From assembly GCA_002503885.1 (NCBI GenBank), contig DASQ01000128.1:1-8830 (forward strand): DNA of 8,830 nt. Direction: 5' to 3'. The notes below the pieces were generated by a model, which worked only from the letters and a program-made list of their open reading frames with translations, was not told the DNA's origin and searched no databases. The stretch comes from Methanoculleus marisnigri. Its GTDB lineage: Archaea > Halobacteriota > Methanomicrobia > Methanomicrobiales > Methanoculleaceae. Positions within the stretch are counted from its first letter, which is position 1, and each line of letters begins with the position of its first letter. Both the position numbers and the translations under genes were made by a program. Below, one piece after another: positions 1 through 5,551 of the stretch.

Positions 1-326
1 CTCCCCCTCCCCTGTCTCTACTGCCTCATGGGATACCCGTAACCCCCACCCCCAGGGCGGGGGCAGTCAGGCGATACCCGGTGGAAAGCCGTGCTCCGGA
101 GTACCCCCGGAGTGCGACCATAGCGCCCGCCCCCACACGCCAAAATTCCTAAAATAAACTGACAAGATGCACTAGATTGGCATTGGGCGTTATCCTGCGC
201 CTGCAGGTCGATATCTTCGATCCGTGCCTGCTCAGAGCGATGAGCAATATAACTCTGGAGGCGATTCGGCCCGTGAGGGATTCAACAGAGCCAGAAAAGT
301 CAAATTAGTTGGATATTCCAGGCGGC
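1..326. other. Gene-free left end, C-rich and potentially structured
   Basis: I see no supportable gene here. The first 140 bases are very GC-rich on the plus strand, with C-runs at 43-47 and 49-53 facing G-runs at 55-57 and 59-63, which could fold back on themselves. A second hairpin pairs CTCCGG (94-99) with CCGGAG (107-112). The octamer GATACCCG occurs at 32-39 and again at 73-80. The next 30 bases are AT-rich; read on the minus strand, TTTATTTT (about 149-156) resembles a TATA box pointing into the C-rich block. That arrangement would suit a structured minus-strand RNA running off the left edge, but I could not match it to RNase P, SRP, 5S or tRNA. A minus-strand frame stays open from 281 to 21 with no start codon near its beginning. 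Confidence 0.5.
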
Positions 327-464
327 TCACTTGAGTTTTTTCTCGAGTTTCTTGAGTTTCTTCTTGGCGGCCTGGCTGCCCGCAGCCGCCTGCTGCGAGA
401 GTTCTTCTGCCTTGGCCTTCTTCACTTTGTTTAACTTCTCCATTTGTTTCTTACTTGTTGGCAT
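327..464 (-). CDS. Small lysine/alanine-rich basic protein (45 aa)
   Basis: The minus strand encodes 45 residues starting MPTSKKQMEKLNKVKKAKAE and ending in repeated KKL/KKLEKK units. Fifteen residues are Lys against four Glu, so net charge is about +11. The middle is Ala/Gln-rich and the C-terminus (33-45) could form an amphipathic basic helix. Expression signals support a real gene: GAGGT lies 7 nt before the ATG, and a TATA box (515-524) sits about 50 bp upstream of the start, implying a leader of roughly 25 nt. There is no signal peptide, membrane segment or cysteine. A longer plus-strand frame covers the same bases, but its Phe/Leu-rich translation is what an antisense copy of Lys codons gives. 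Function is unknown; the composition fits a nucleic-acid or ribosome-associated protein, which is inference. It lies downstream of the methyltransferase gene but has its own promoter. Confidence 0.7.
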   Translation of the reverse strand: MPTSKKQMEKLNKVKKAKAEELSQQAAAGSQAAKKKLKKLEKKLK

Positions 465-514
465 TACAATTACCTCGCTACGCCTTTGGCTGGTTCTATT
501 TACTTTTTTACCTT

Positions 515-524
515 CTTATAAATA
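515..524 (-). promoter_or_regulatory. TATA box for the small basic protein gene
   Basis: On the minus strand the sequence reads TATTTATAAG, a good archaeal TATA match. It is about 50 bp upstream of the start at 464, so initiation about 25 bp downstream would leave a leader carrying the GAGGT ribosome-binding site (around 472-476). Confidence 0.6.
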
Positions 525-587
525 TCCCTGTATCGTTGTATTGGCCCGGAACATCTTCGAATGAACGAAAAACTGACCTATTCAACT

Positions 588-601
588 GCTGTTTTAACAG
601 C
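588..601. repeat. Small inverted repeat at the methyltransferase stop codon
   Basis: GCTGTT (588-593) and AACAGC (596-601) flank TT and include the TAA stop of the methyltransferase gene. As RNA it could form a 5-bp stem with a four-base loop, possibly aiding 3'-end formation. No T-tract follows closely on the minus strand, so a terminator role is uncertain. Confidence 0.3.
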
Positions 602-1670
602 CAATATCTTCCCGCCCGTAATGCATCGTAAAGAGCGTCGTGTGTTCGTCCGCATAGCAGGGTGAGTGGCAGCAGGGAGTGAACTCCGGACCCAGGCATT
701 CCGCAAAGAGCGCATCCCACTGGCCCTGCAGCATATGATAATCGGTCCGCTCACCGCGGGGTTGCGTGAAGAACGAGATGACCTCCGTCATCAGGAAGAG
801 ATCCACGCAGGCGACGGCTACGTCCACCGGGGCGTCGTGCGAGAAGACGAAATCGATGACACCCCCGTAGGACTGGTAGACCGAGAGCGCAAGTTCAGGG
901 GAATACATCTCCGGGACGTCGTTGTTCGCATCCATCTCGAAGAGGACGAAGTGATCGATCCAGGGTTTGAGTTCTGTGAGGTGGATCTTCTTATGCTCGA
1001 TGGGCATGTGGTGGTAGGCAAGCGAGCTGACGGCGAGATCGAAACGGTGATCGATGCTGCCGGAACAGTCCTGGATCCGGCTGTTCACGGTCTCGATACG
1101 GATATCGGGGAATGCATCGCGGACGGTCTTTTCAGCAAGGGCCACCATTGCAGGCGACGAATCGATGAGGAGGACTTCGGCAATCTCAGTGACCCTGCCG
1201 GTGTCTTGCAGGTGCCGCAAGAGTGATACGGTGAGCCCTCCGTCGCCGCACCCTATGTCCATCATGGCAAACGGCCCATCGATCTGCGGCAGGGTGTTGC
1301 CGCACTGTGCAATGAATCGCTTTCTTGCCTCCCGCATCATGGGGACACCGGCAAAGTGCATGAACGGGCGCGGGTCGGCAAACGCCACCGTGGGCATGGC
1401 GAGTTTCCCGTTGTGGCGCTCAAGGAAGCCGAGGAGAAAGCCCGCAGAGAAGAGATCGCTCTCCTCGCCAAGAGCAGCGGCGTTCAGCCATTCGATCCCC
1501 TCTGCGGCCTGCCCGTGGGCGGCAAGCACTGTTCCTATGTAGTAGTCGAAGGCAGAGAGCAGATTCGGCCGGATGTCGCCGTCATAGGTGCCCGGCGCAG
1601 TCCCGCTCCTGAGAACCTCGTCTGCAAGGCCGGACCACTCCGCCGACTCCTGCGCTGAAAGGAAGAGCAT
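594..1670 (-). CDS. Class I SAM-dependent methyltransferase
   Basis: A 358-residue protein with a Rossmann-fold methyltransferase domain. The SAM-binding glycine motif I is MDIGCGDGG at residues 137-145, the acidic end of strand 2 is LLID (167-170), and FDLAVSSLAYHHM (210-222) matches the motif IV/post-IV region of small-molecule type methyltransferases. Residues 1-90 are helical with a repeat-like character (AAHGQAAEGIEWLNAAALG near 50-68) and precede the catalytic domain; a TPR-like fold is possible. The C-terminal part (250-358) is an extra region ending in a cysteine cluster (C333, C334, C338). The substrate cannot be read from the sequence. The start at 1670 is the first in-frame ATG after a stop at 1737-1739; no clear Shine-Dalgarno site precedes it, so the start is the weak point. 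It follows tRNA-Glu on the same strand with 166 bp between. Confidence 0.85.
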   Translation of the reverse strand: MLFLSAQESAEWSGLADEVLRSGTAPGTYDGDIRPNLLSAFDYYIGTVLAAHGQAAEGIEWLNAAALGEESDLFSAGFLLGFLERHNGKLAMPTVAFADPRPFMHFAGVPMMREARKRFIAQCGNTLPQIDGPFAMMDIGCGDGGLTVSLLRHLQDTGRVTEIAEVLLIDSSPAMVALAEKTVRDAFPDIRIETVNSRIQDCSGSIDHRFDLAVSSLAYHHMPIEHKKIHLTELKPWIDHFVLFEMDANNDVPEMYSPELALSVYQSYGGVIDFVFSHDAPVDVAVACVDLFLMTEVISFFTQPRGERTDYHMLQGQWDALFAECLGPEFTPCCHSPCYADEHTTLFTMHYGREDIGC

Positions 1671-1836
1671 ACTGATCGTATTCTGCCGGCAACCGGTATG
1701 AGCGTTCGTATTCTCTCCCGGTCTTATGGGCAGGATTCATGATCTGGACGGACCGCGAGCGGTTGTCGATAATGCCGGATACCACAAGCAAAAGAACATC
1801 GTATCGGATTAAAACTTCAAAACAGTCCTGAAAGGA

Positions 1837-1911
1837 TGCTGCTAAGGGGATTCGAACCCCTGTCGAGGGAGTGAGAGTCCCTCATGATTGGCCGGTCTAC
1901 ACTATAGCAGC
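1837..1911 (-). tRNA. tRNA-Glu (anticodon CTC)
   Basis: Read on the minus strand this is a complete 75-nt cloverleaf without encoded CCA. The acceptor stem is GCTGCTA (1905-1911) with TAGCAGC (1838-1844), and A1837 is the discriminator base. The anticodon arm is AGGGA-CTCTCAC-TCCCT, giving anticodon CTC after T33. The T-arm is AGGGG-TTCGAAT-CCCCT. The D-loop contains GG and position 26 is G, the site Trm1 dimethylates. No intron interrupts the anticodon loop. Short T-runs on the minus strand just after the 3' end (around 1808-1823) may terminate it. Confidence 0.97.
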
Positions 1912-1950
1912 GCATTGCATCAACGTGCTCTGCATTATTGGGCATAATTC

Positions 1951-1959
1951 TATTTAAAT
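1951..1959 (-). promoter_or_regulatory. TATA box for tRNA-Glu
   Basis: The minus strand reads ATTTAAATA, an archaeal TATA consensus match in an AT-rich pocket, about 44 bp upstream of the mature tRNA 5' end. That leaves a short 5' leader for RNase P to remove. Confidence 0.65.
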
Positions 1960-1983
1960 CTGTCTCACGCCCTCCCCTCTCCG

Positions 1984-2023
1984 GTCCTGCCGGTAACAGG
2001 ACAATCGGGGCCCTATACGGGCC
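1984..2023. repeat. Two adjacent inverted repeats upstream of the GTPase gene
   Basis: GTCCTG (1984-1989) pairs with CAGGAC (1997-2002) across a 7-nt loop, and GGCCC (2009-2013) pairs with GGGCC (2019-2023) across a 5-nt loop. They lie between the divergent tRNA-Glu and GTPase promoters. They could be protein-binding sites or chance structure in GC-rich DNA; neither is followed by a T-tract. Confidence 0.35.
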
Positions 2024-2099
2024 AGGATTTCCTCTATGCTTCGTGATTTCCATCATAGGTACCAATAAGTAGCTTCCCAGCATACATGTACCGGCAGCA

Positions 2100-3215
2100 A
2101 TGAGCAGTGTCGAAGAGCAGATACGGGAACTTGGGGACGAACTCAAAAATACCCCGTACAACAAGGCGACCTCCAAGCACATCGGTCGCCTCAAGGCGAA
2201 ACTCGCGAAAATTCGTGACGAAGCGGTAACCCGGGCCATGGCCTCCTCCGGAGGGGGCGAGGGGTTCTCCGTGAAGAAGTCGGGAGACGCCACCGTTGTT
2301 CTGGTCGGCTTCCCGTCCGTGGGAAAAAGTACGCTGCTCAACAGGCTCACCGGCTCTGATATAAGCGAAACGGCGGCCTATGCTTTCACGACCGTCTCCG
2401 TGATCCCGGGCTTGATGGAACACCGGGGCGCGAAGATCCAGATCCTGGATATCCCCGGCCTGATCGCCGGCGCCGCCATGGGTAAAGGCCACGGGAAAGA
2501 GGTCATCGCCGTCGTGCGGAGCGCCGACCTGATCCTTGTCCTGGTCGACGTCTTCAACGAGCAGCATACGGACGTCCTTCTCCGCGAACTCCACGATGCC
2601 GGCATCCGGATCAACCGACCGAGACCCGATATCACCATCAAGAAGGCCGGGTGCGGCGGTATCAGGCTGAACACCGTCGGCGCCGTCGACCTCGATCTCG
2701 AGGATATCCGCGCAATCCTCGCAGAGAGCAAGATCGTCAACGCGGATGTTCTGATCCGCAACGAAGTCGATCAGGACGACTTCATCGATGCAATGATCGG
2801 CAACCGTGTCTACGTCCCCGCGTTCATCGCAGTCAACAAGGTCGACCTGGTAGACGAGCAGACCGGAGCGGAGATAGAGAATGAACTGGGCGAGCGGTTC
2901 GGTGACGCGCCCATCATGGTGTCGGCGCACAGCGGCTACCGCATCGAAGAACTCAAAGACGCCATATTCGAGAACCTGGGGTTCATGCGGGTCTACTTAA
3001 AACCCCTCGGCGGCCCCGCGGATATGGAAGAGCCGTTGATCATCCGGAGTCCGGCCACGGTCGAGGATGTCTGCAACCGCCTTCACCGGGATTTCTCGGA
3101 CAAGTTCCGGTATGCGAAGGTCTGGGGCGACTCTGCAAAACACGACGCGCAGCGTGTCGGGATCACCCACCAACTCGCGGACGGCGACGTCCTCTCCGTC
3201 GTCACCCGCCGCTGA
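2100..3215 (+). CDS. DRG-family (Obg superfamily) GTPase with TGS domain
   Basis: The 371-residue protein has the layout of archaeal and eukaryotic developmentally regulated GTP-binding proteins. A basic helical N-terminus (1-60) precedes the G domain: G1 GFPSVGKST at 70-78, G2 threonines 97-98, G3 DIPG at 117-120, G4 NKVD at 246-249, G5 SA at 275-276. The basic segment between G3 and G4 (about 170-240) is the S5D2L-type insertion of this family. The TGS domain occupies about 295-369 and ends LADGDVLSVVTRR. Family members bind GTP and associate with translating ribosomes; in archaea the exact role is not settled. Length is typical. No Shine-Dalgarno site precedes the ATG, and a weak TATA-like CCAATAAGT (2062-2070) sits about 34 bp upstream, so the message may be nearly leaderless. 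The stop overlaps the convergent trm1 tail by 14 bp. Confidence 0.95.
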   Translation: MSSVEEQIRELGDELKNTPYNKATSKHIGRLKAKLAKIRDEAVTRAMASSGGGEGFSVKKSGDATVVLVGFPSVGKSTLLNRLTGSDISETAAYAFTTVSVIPGLMEHRGAKIQILDIPGLIAGAAMGKGHGKEVIAVVRSADLILVLVDVFNEQHTDVLLRELHDAGIRINRPRPDITIKKAGCGGIRLNTVGAVDLDLEDIRAILAESKIVNADVLIRNEVDQDDFIDAMIGNRVYVPAFIAVNKVDLVDEQTGAEIENELGERFGDAPIMVSAHSGYRIEELKDAIFENLGFMRVYLKPLGGPADMEEPLIIRSPATVEDVCNRLHRDFSDKFRYAKVWGDSAKHDAQRVGITHQLADGDVLSVVTRR

Positions 3216-4317
3216 CCGCTTTTTTTAGAACCGGGAGAGGTGCATCGGTCTTTATGGCTGTTCCCGAGTAGTGTGCACGGCTTGCCCGGTAGCCGAGAGC
3301 CGAGAGGTTCCCGATGACGGTCTCGATGCCGCCGGGGGAGACCCGCAGCGATTTTGCGACGACGTGGTAGTCGTAGTGGCTCGAGGTCTCCAGTTCATGG
3401 CGGCAGGTATCGAGCAGCCGCGCGATCCGCGAGCCGGTCCCGGCCGTGACCGACGGCAGCGTCTCCTGCATCGCGGCAAGCGTCCCGTCGTCGTTGATGC
3501 TCCCTGTCCAGAGGGGGCCGACCGGCACGAGGTCCGCACCGCAGTCCGCGCATTTCCCCGGTCCGGGGAGCATCCCGGTCTGCTCTGTCCGGTAGAGGCA
3601 GTGTCCGCACTGCATCACGTAGCCGATCCGCCCAAGTGTCCGGTCGGCCGCCGCCGCCCCGTACCGGACACGCAGGTGCAGCCGGTGAAAGTGCGCATGC
3701 GCGTAGCAGAAGAGGGGTTCTATGCCCCGGTCATACTTGATCACCTCGCGCGCCACAAACCCGAGCAGCGTCCGGAGGCCGACCTCGGGGTGGTACTCGG
3801 TGTTCCGGGGGTGGGAGAAGTAGCGGCGCATGCCTGCTTTTAAGTGCGCTCCGCAGAGCGGCGCGGTGTCGGTGGCGGTGACGAAGAGGTAGTCTCCGGC
3901 GCTCCGTGCCGCGGAGTCGACGAACGGTGCCGGTGTCCCGAAGGGGTCGAGGTCGACGGCGTCAAACCTTCTCGCGCTCATCAGTGCGTTCGCGTCCTCT
4001 CCGGTCACCTCGGCGGCAAGACCCAGCGCCTCCACGTTCTGCCGGATCAATTCGACCGCCTTCGCGCTGCGGTCGTTGATCGTCACCGGTATCCCGACTT
4101 CATGCGCCACCCTTAATCCCCGGACCCCGGACGCCGCCATGGCGTCGACATAACTCTTCGGCCGCAGGACGGAGAGCAGCAGGACCGTAGCGTCCCGGTT
4201 CATCTCCATGCGCGAGTTATAAAAGACCGGACCGCTTCCAGGCGGGAACTGGAGGTGAGGATCCTGCTTGGGCACGAAAAACCGGGTTTTCCCTTCAGTA
4301 ACCTCAACAACATCCAT
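3202..4317 (-). CDS. trm1: tRNA (guanine26-N2)-dimethyltransferase Trm1
   Basis: This 371-residue enzyme transfers methyl groups from SAM to N2 of guanosine 26 in tRNA, making m2G then m2,2G at the hinge between D and anticodon stems. The N-terminal half carries the family signatures FYNSRMEMNRD (32-42), DAMAASGVRGLR (58-69, SAM binding) and the catalytic DPFG at 124-127. The C-terminal half has a four-cysteine zinc-binding knuckle: CGHC (C237, C240) and CADC (C256, C259). Length is typical of archaeal Trm1. The start at 4317 is chosen because a TATA-like element at 4345-4354 lies about 33 bp upstream and no Shine-Dalgarno site is present, which fits a nearly leaderless transcript. It diverges from tRNA-Arg, a plausible substrate, and converges on the GTPase gene with a 14-bp overlap. 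Confidence 0.95.
   Translation of the reverse strand: MDVVEVTEGKTRFFVPKQDPHLQFPPGSGPVFYNSRMEMNRDATVLLLSVLRPKSYVDAMAASGVRGLRVAHEVGIPVTINDRSAKAVELIRQNVEALGLAAEVTGEDANALMSARRFDAVDLDPFGTPAPFVDSAARSAGDYLFVTATDTAPLCGAHLKAGMRRYFSHPRNTEYHPEVGLRTLLGFVAREVIKYDRGIEPLFCYAHAHFHRLHLRVRYGAAAADRTLGRIGYVMQCGHCLYRTEQTGMLPGPGKCADCGADLVPVGPLWTGSINDDGTLAAMQETLPSVTAGTGSRIARLLDTCRHELETSSHYDYHVVAKSLRVSPGGIETVIGNLSALGYRASRAHYSGTAIKTDAPLPVLKKAVSGG
3220..3226 (+). terminator. T-tract terminator of the GTPase gene
   Basis: Seven consecutive T residues begin 5 bp after the GTPase stop codon, typical of intrinsic T-tract termination in archaea. The tract lies inside the convergent trm1 coding region, where it encodes lysine codons. 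Confidence 0.6.
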
Positions 4318-4344
4318 GCTTCCAGAAAAGGTGGATGCTCGATA

Positions 4345-4354
4345 CCCTTATACC
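4345..4354. promoter_or_regulatory. TATA-like element possibly shared by trm1 and tRNA-Arg
   Basis: The plus strand reads CCCTTATACC; the minus strand reads GGTATAAGGG. It sits about 33 bp upstream of the trm1 start on one side and about 37 bp upstream of the tRNA-Arg 5' end on the other. No better TATA match is visible for either gene in the 69-bp gap. Confidence 0.5.
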
Positions 4355-4386
4355 TTCTCATGAGCAATACTCTTACTCCTGCGTAT

Positions 4387-4461
4387 GGGCTTGTGGCCTA
4401 GTCCGGACATGGCGTCAGCCTCCTAAGCTGAATGTCGGGGGTTCGAATCCCCCCAAGCCCG
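4387..4461 (+). tRNA. tRNA-Arg (anticodon CCT)
   Basis: A complete 75-nt cloverleaf. The acceptor stem is GGGCTTG (4387-4393) with CAAGCCC (4454-4460), and the discriminator is G4461. The D-stem GCC/GGC encloses a GG-containing loop, position 26 is G, and the anticodon arm is TCAGC-CTCCTAA-GCTGA, giving anticodon CCT, which reads AGG. The T-arm is GGGGG-TTCGAAT-CCCCC. There is no intron and no encoded CCA. It diverges from trm1. Confidence 0.97.
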
Positions 4462-4464
4462 TCA

Positions 4465-4469
4465 TTTTT
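4465..4469 (+). terminator. T-tract after tRNA-Arg
   Basis: Five T residues start 4 bp past the discriminator base, a normal 3'-end signal for an archaeal tRNA gene. Confidence 0.5.
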
Positions 4470-4496
4470 CCAAATGCCGCTCCAGAAGACCTCTGG

Positions 4497-4505
4497 TTAT
4501 TTATC
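4497..4505 (+). promoter_or_regulatory. TATA-like box for the lipid prenyltransferase gene
   Basis: TTATTTATC is centred about 33 bp before the ATG at 4534. No Shine-Dalgarno sequence lies between them, so the transcript is probably leaderless or nearly so. This position also argues for the 4534 start over an in-frame ATG at 4432, which lies inside the tRNA. Confidence 0.55.
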
Positions 4506-4533
4506 TTCCGCCCGAGAACCTAACTCTTCGAGA

Positions 4534-5373
4534 ATGAGCGCTTCCGCCTTCATCAGGGTTACCCGCCCGCACAACGCCGTCGTTGCCGGCCTTACGGCGC
4601 TCCTGGGATACCTCATCGCCACAGGAACCCTTACGCCGCCGTCGCTCCTGCTCGCGGTGGTCGTCGCGCTCATCACCGCCGGCGGGAACGTGATCAACGA
4701 CATCTACGATGTCGAGATCGACCGGATCAACCGGCCCGAGAGGCCCATACCGTCAGGAGAGATCAGCCTTGCCGGTGCAAAGGCGTATACGGTGGCGCTC
4801 TTTGCCGTCGGTCTTCTCGCCGCCACCCTGACGACACCGCTCTGCCTTGCGATCGCCCTCGCGAACGCGGTCGTCCTGATCGCATACGCCGTCTGGCTGA
4901 AGCGGACCCCGGTTCTCGGCAACATGGCCGTCGCCTACCTGACCGCCAGCGTCTTCCTCTTCGGCGGAGCGTTTGCGGGTATCGAGGGGCTCGTCCAGAA
5001 CCTCTCGCTCGCGGCGATCACGTTCCTTGCCACCATCGCACGGGAGGTCTTAAAAGACGCAGAGGACGTGGACGGGGATGCGGCGGGAGGGGCACGCACC
5101 CTCCCGATGATCGTCGGTATCCGGCGGACGGGAACGCTTGCGTTCGCCTGTGCCTGCGGCGCCGTGGTGGCAAGCGTCCTCCCCTTCGGCGACTGGTGGG
5201 GTCCCTTCTACCTCGCCGCCATCGCGGTGGTGGATATCGTCATCCTCTTCGGGGCCTCCCGGGGCCTCCGGTGTACGACATCGGCCTGTGTCCGGGATTC
5301 CGGAGCGACGTCGATCCTGCGAACCGGAATGTTCGCCGCGCTCGCGGTCTTTGCGATTGCTGCGGTGATATGA
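4534..5373 (+). CDS. Digeranylgeranylglyceryl phosphate synthase (UbiA superfamily)
   Basis: A 279-residue integral membrane prenyltransferase that adds the second geranylgeranyl chain to geranylgeranylglyceryl phosphate, the second ether-bond step of archaeal membrane lipid synthesis. The first Asp-rich motif is N55-D56-x2-D59-x3-D63, followed by NRPERPIPSG (66-75); the second is DAEDVDGD (175-182) after AREVLK. These bind the magnesium-diphosphate of the prenyl donor. About eight hydrophobic segments are spread along the protein (for example 13-30, 36-50, 84-100, 104-121, 129-150, 200-216, 224-240, 262-279). The start at 4534 gives MSASAFIRVTRPHNAV, the usual family N-terminus; an upstream in-frame ATG lies within tRNA-Arg and is rejected. 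Other UbiA enzymes (quinone or heme pathways) are possible in principle, but the second motif and the archaeal context favour this call. Confidence 0.9.
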   Translation: MSASAFIRVTRPHNAVVAGLTALLGYLIATGTLTPPSLLLAVVVALITAGGNVINDIYDVEIDRINRPERPIPSGEISLAGAKAYTVALFAVGLLAATLTTPLCLAIALANAVVLIAYAVWLKRTPVLGNMAVAYLTASVFLFGGAFAGIEGLVQNLSLAAITFLATIAREVLKDAEDVDGDAAGGARTLPMIVGIRRTGTLAFACACGAVVASVLPFGDWWGPFYLAAIAVVDIVILFGASRGLRCTTSACVRDSGATSILRTGMFAALAVFAIAAVI

Positions 5374-5411
5374 TCGAAACGTGCCTGCTATGAAACTCAC
5401 TCCGGCAGGAC

Positions 5412-5446
5412 CCCGGACCTCTCGTGGCGAGCCCGGGTTCACTTTT
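5412..5446 (+). terminator. Hairpin followed by T-rich stretch after the prenyltransferase gene
   Basis: CCCGG (5412-5416) pairs with CCGGG (5433-5437), with an inner stem CTCG (5421-5424)/CGAG (5428-5431) and a TGG loop. TTCACTTTT follows. It is about 40 bp after the stop and could terminate that transcript. The internal mismatch and broken T-tract leave doubt. Confidence 0.4.
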
Positions 5447-5480
5447 ATCCTCTGTGTCAGGACAGATATCCGGTACGGCC

Positions 5481-5495
5481 TTCCGACGTTCGGAA
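5481..5495. repeat. Palindrome upstream of the bactofilin-like gene promoter
   Basis: TTCCGA (5481-5486) and TCGGAA (5490-5495) form perfect 6-bp arms around CGT. Longer pairing is possible between GATATCCG (5465-5472) and CGGAATATC (5491-5499) with one bulge. It sits about 12 bp upstream of the TATA box, a position suited to an activator or repressor site. This role is inference. Confidence 0.45.
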
Positions 5496-5506
5496 TATCT
5501 CACTGA

Positions 5507-5516
5507 TAATTTTATC
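5507..5516 (+). promoter_or_regulatory. TATA box for the bactofilin-like gene
   Basis: TAATTTTATC is about 40 bp before the ATG at 5552. Initiation about 25 bp downstream would leave a leader of some 15-20 nt containing AGGAG (5541-5545), spaced 6 nt from the start. This gene therefore uses a Shine-Dalgarno site, unlike its leaderless-looking neighbours. Confidence 0.6.
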
Positions 5517-5551
5517 TGGTCACGGGCCGATCTGTTATCCAGGAGATCTTC

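Noticed and set aside
85..130. Resemblance to 5S rRNA pieces (GGAGTAC, GGAGTGCG, CCATAGC) and to the RNase P GGAAAGTC region
   Set aside because: The pieces are in the wrong order for 5S rRNA, and the remaining conserved blocks of either RNA are missing.
21..281. Minus-strand frame open for 87 codons
   Set aside because: No ATG, GTG or TTG near its beginning, and the second half is Gly/Pro/Arg-rich as expected of open frames in GC-rich noncoding DNA. It could be a gene relic but I cannot support it.
331..564. Plus-strand frame of 77 codons, Phe/Leu-rich, hydrophobic
   Set aside because: It is antisense to the Lys-rich minus-strand gene; poly-Lys codons read backwards give Phe/Leu. The minus strand has the TATA box and ribosome-binding site, the plus strand has neither.
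666..1226. Plus-strand frame of 186 codons opposite the methyltransferase
   Set aside because: Its translation has no domain character, whereas the minus strand has SAM motifs I and IV.
1582..1791. Possible N-terminal extension of the methyltransferase by frameshift
   Set aside because: A different minus-strand frame is open from 1791 across the start region, but its sequence shows no clear domain and joining it would need an unsupported frameshift.
4432..4533. Upstream in-frame ATG extending the prenyltransferase by 34 residues
   Set aside because: It begins inside tRNA-Arg, crosses the tRNA terminator and the TATA-like box, and adds residues not expected before the family N-terminus.
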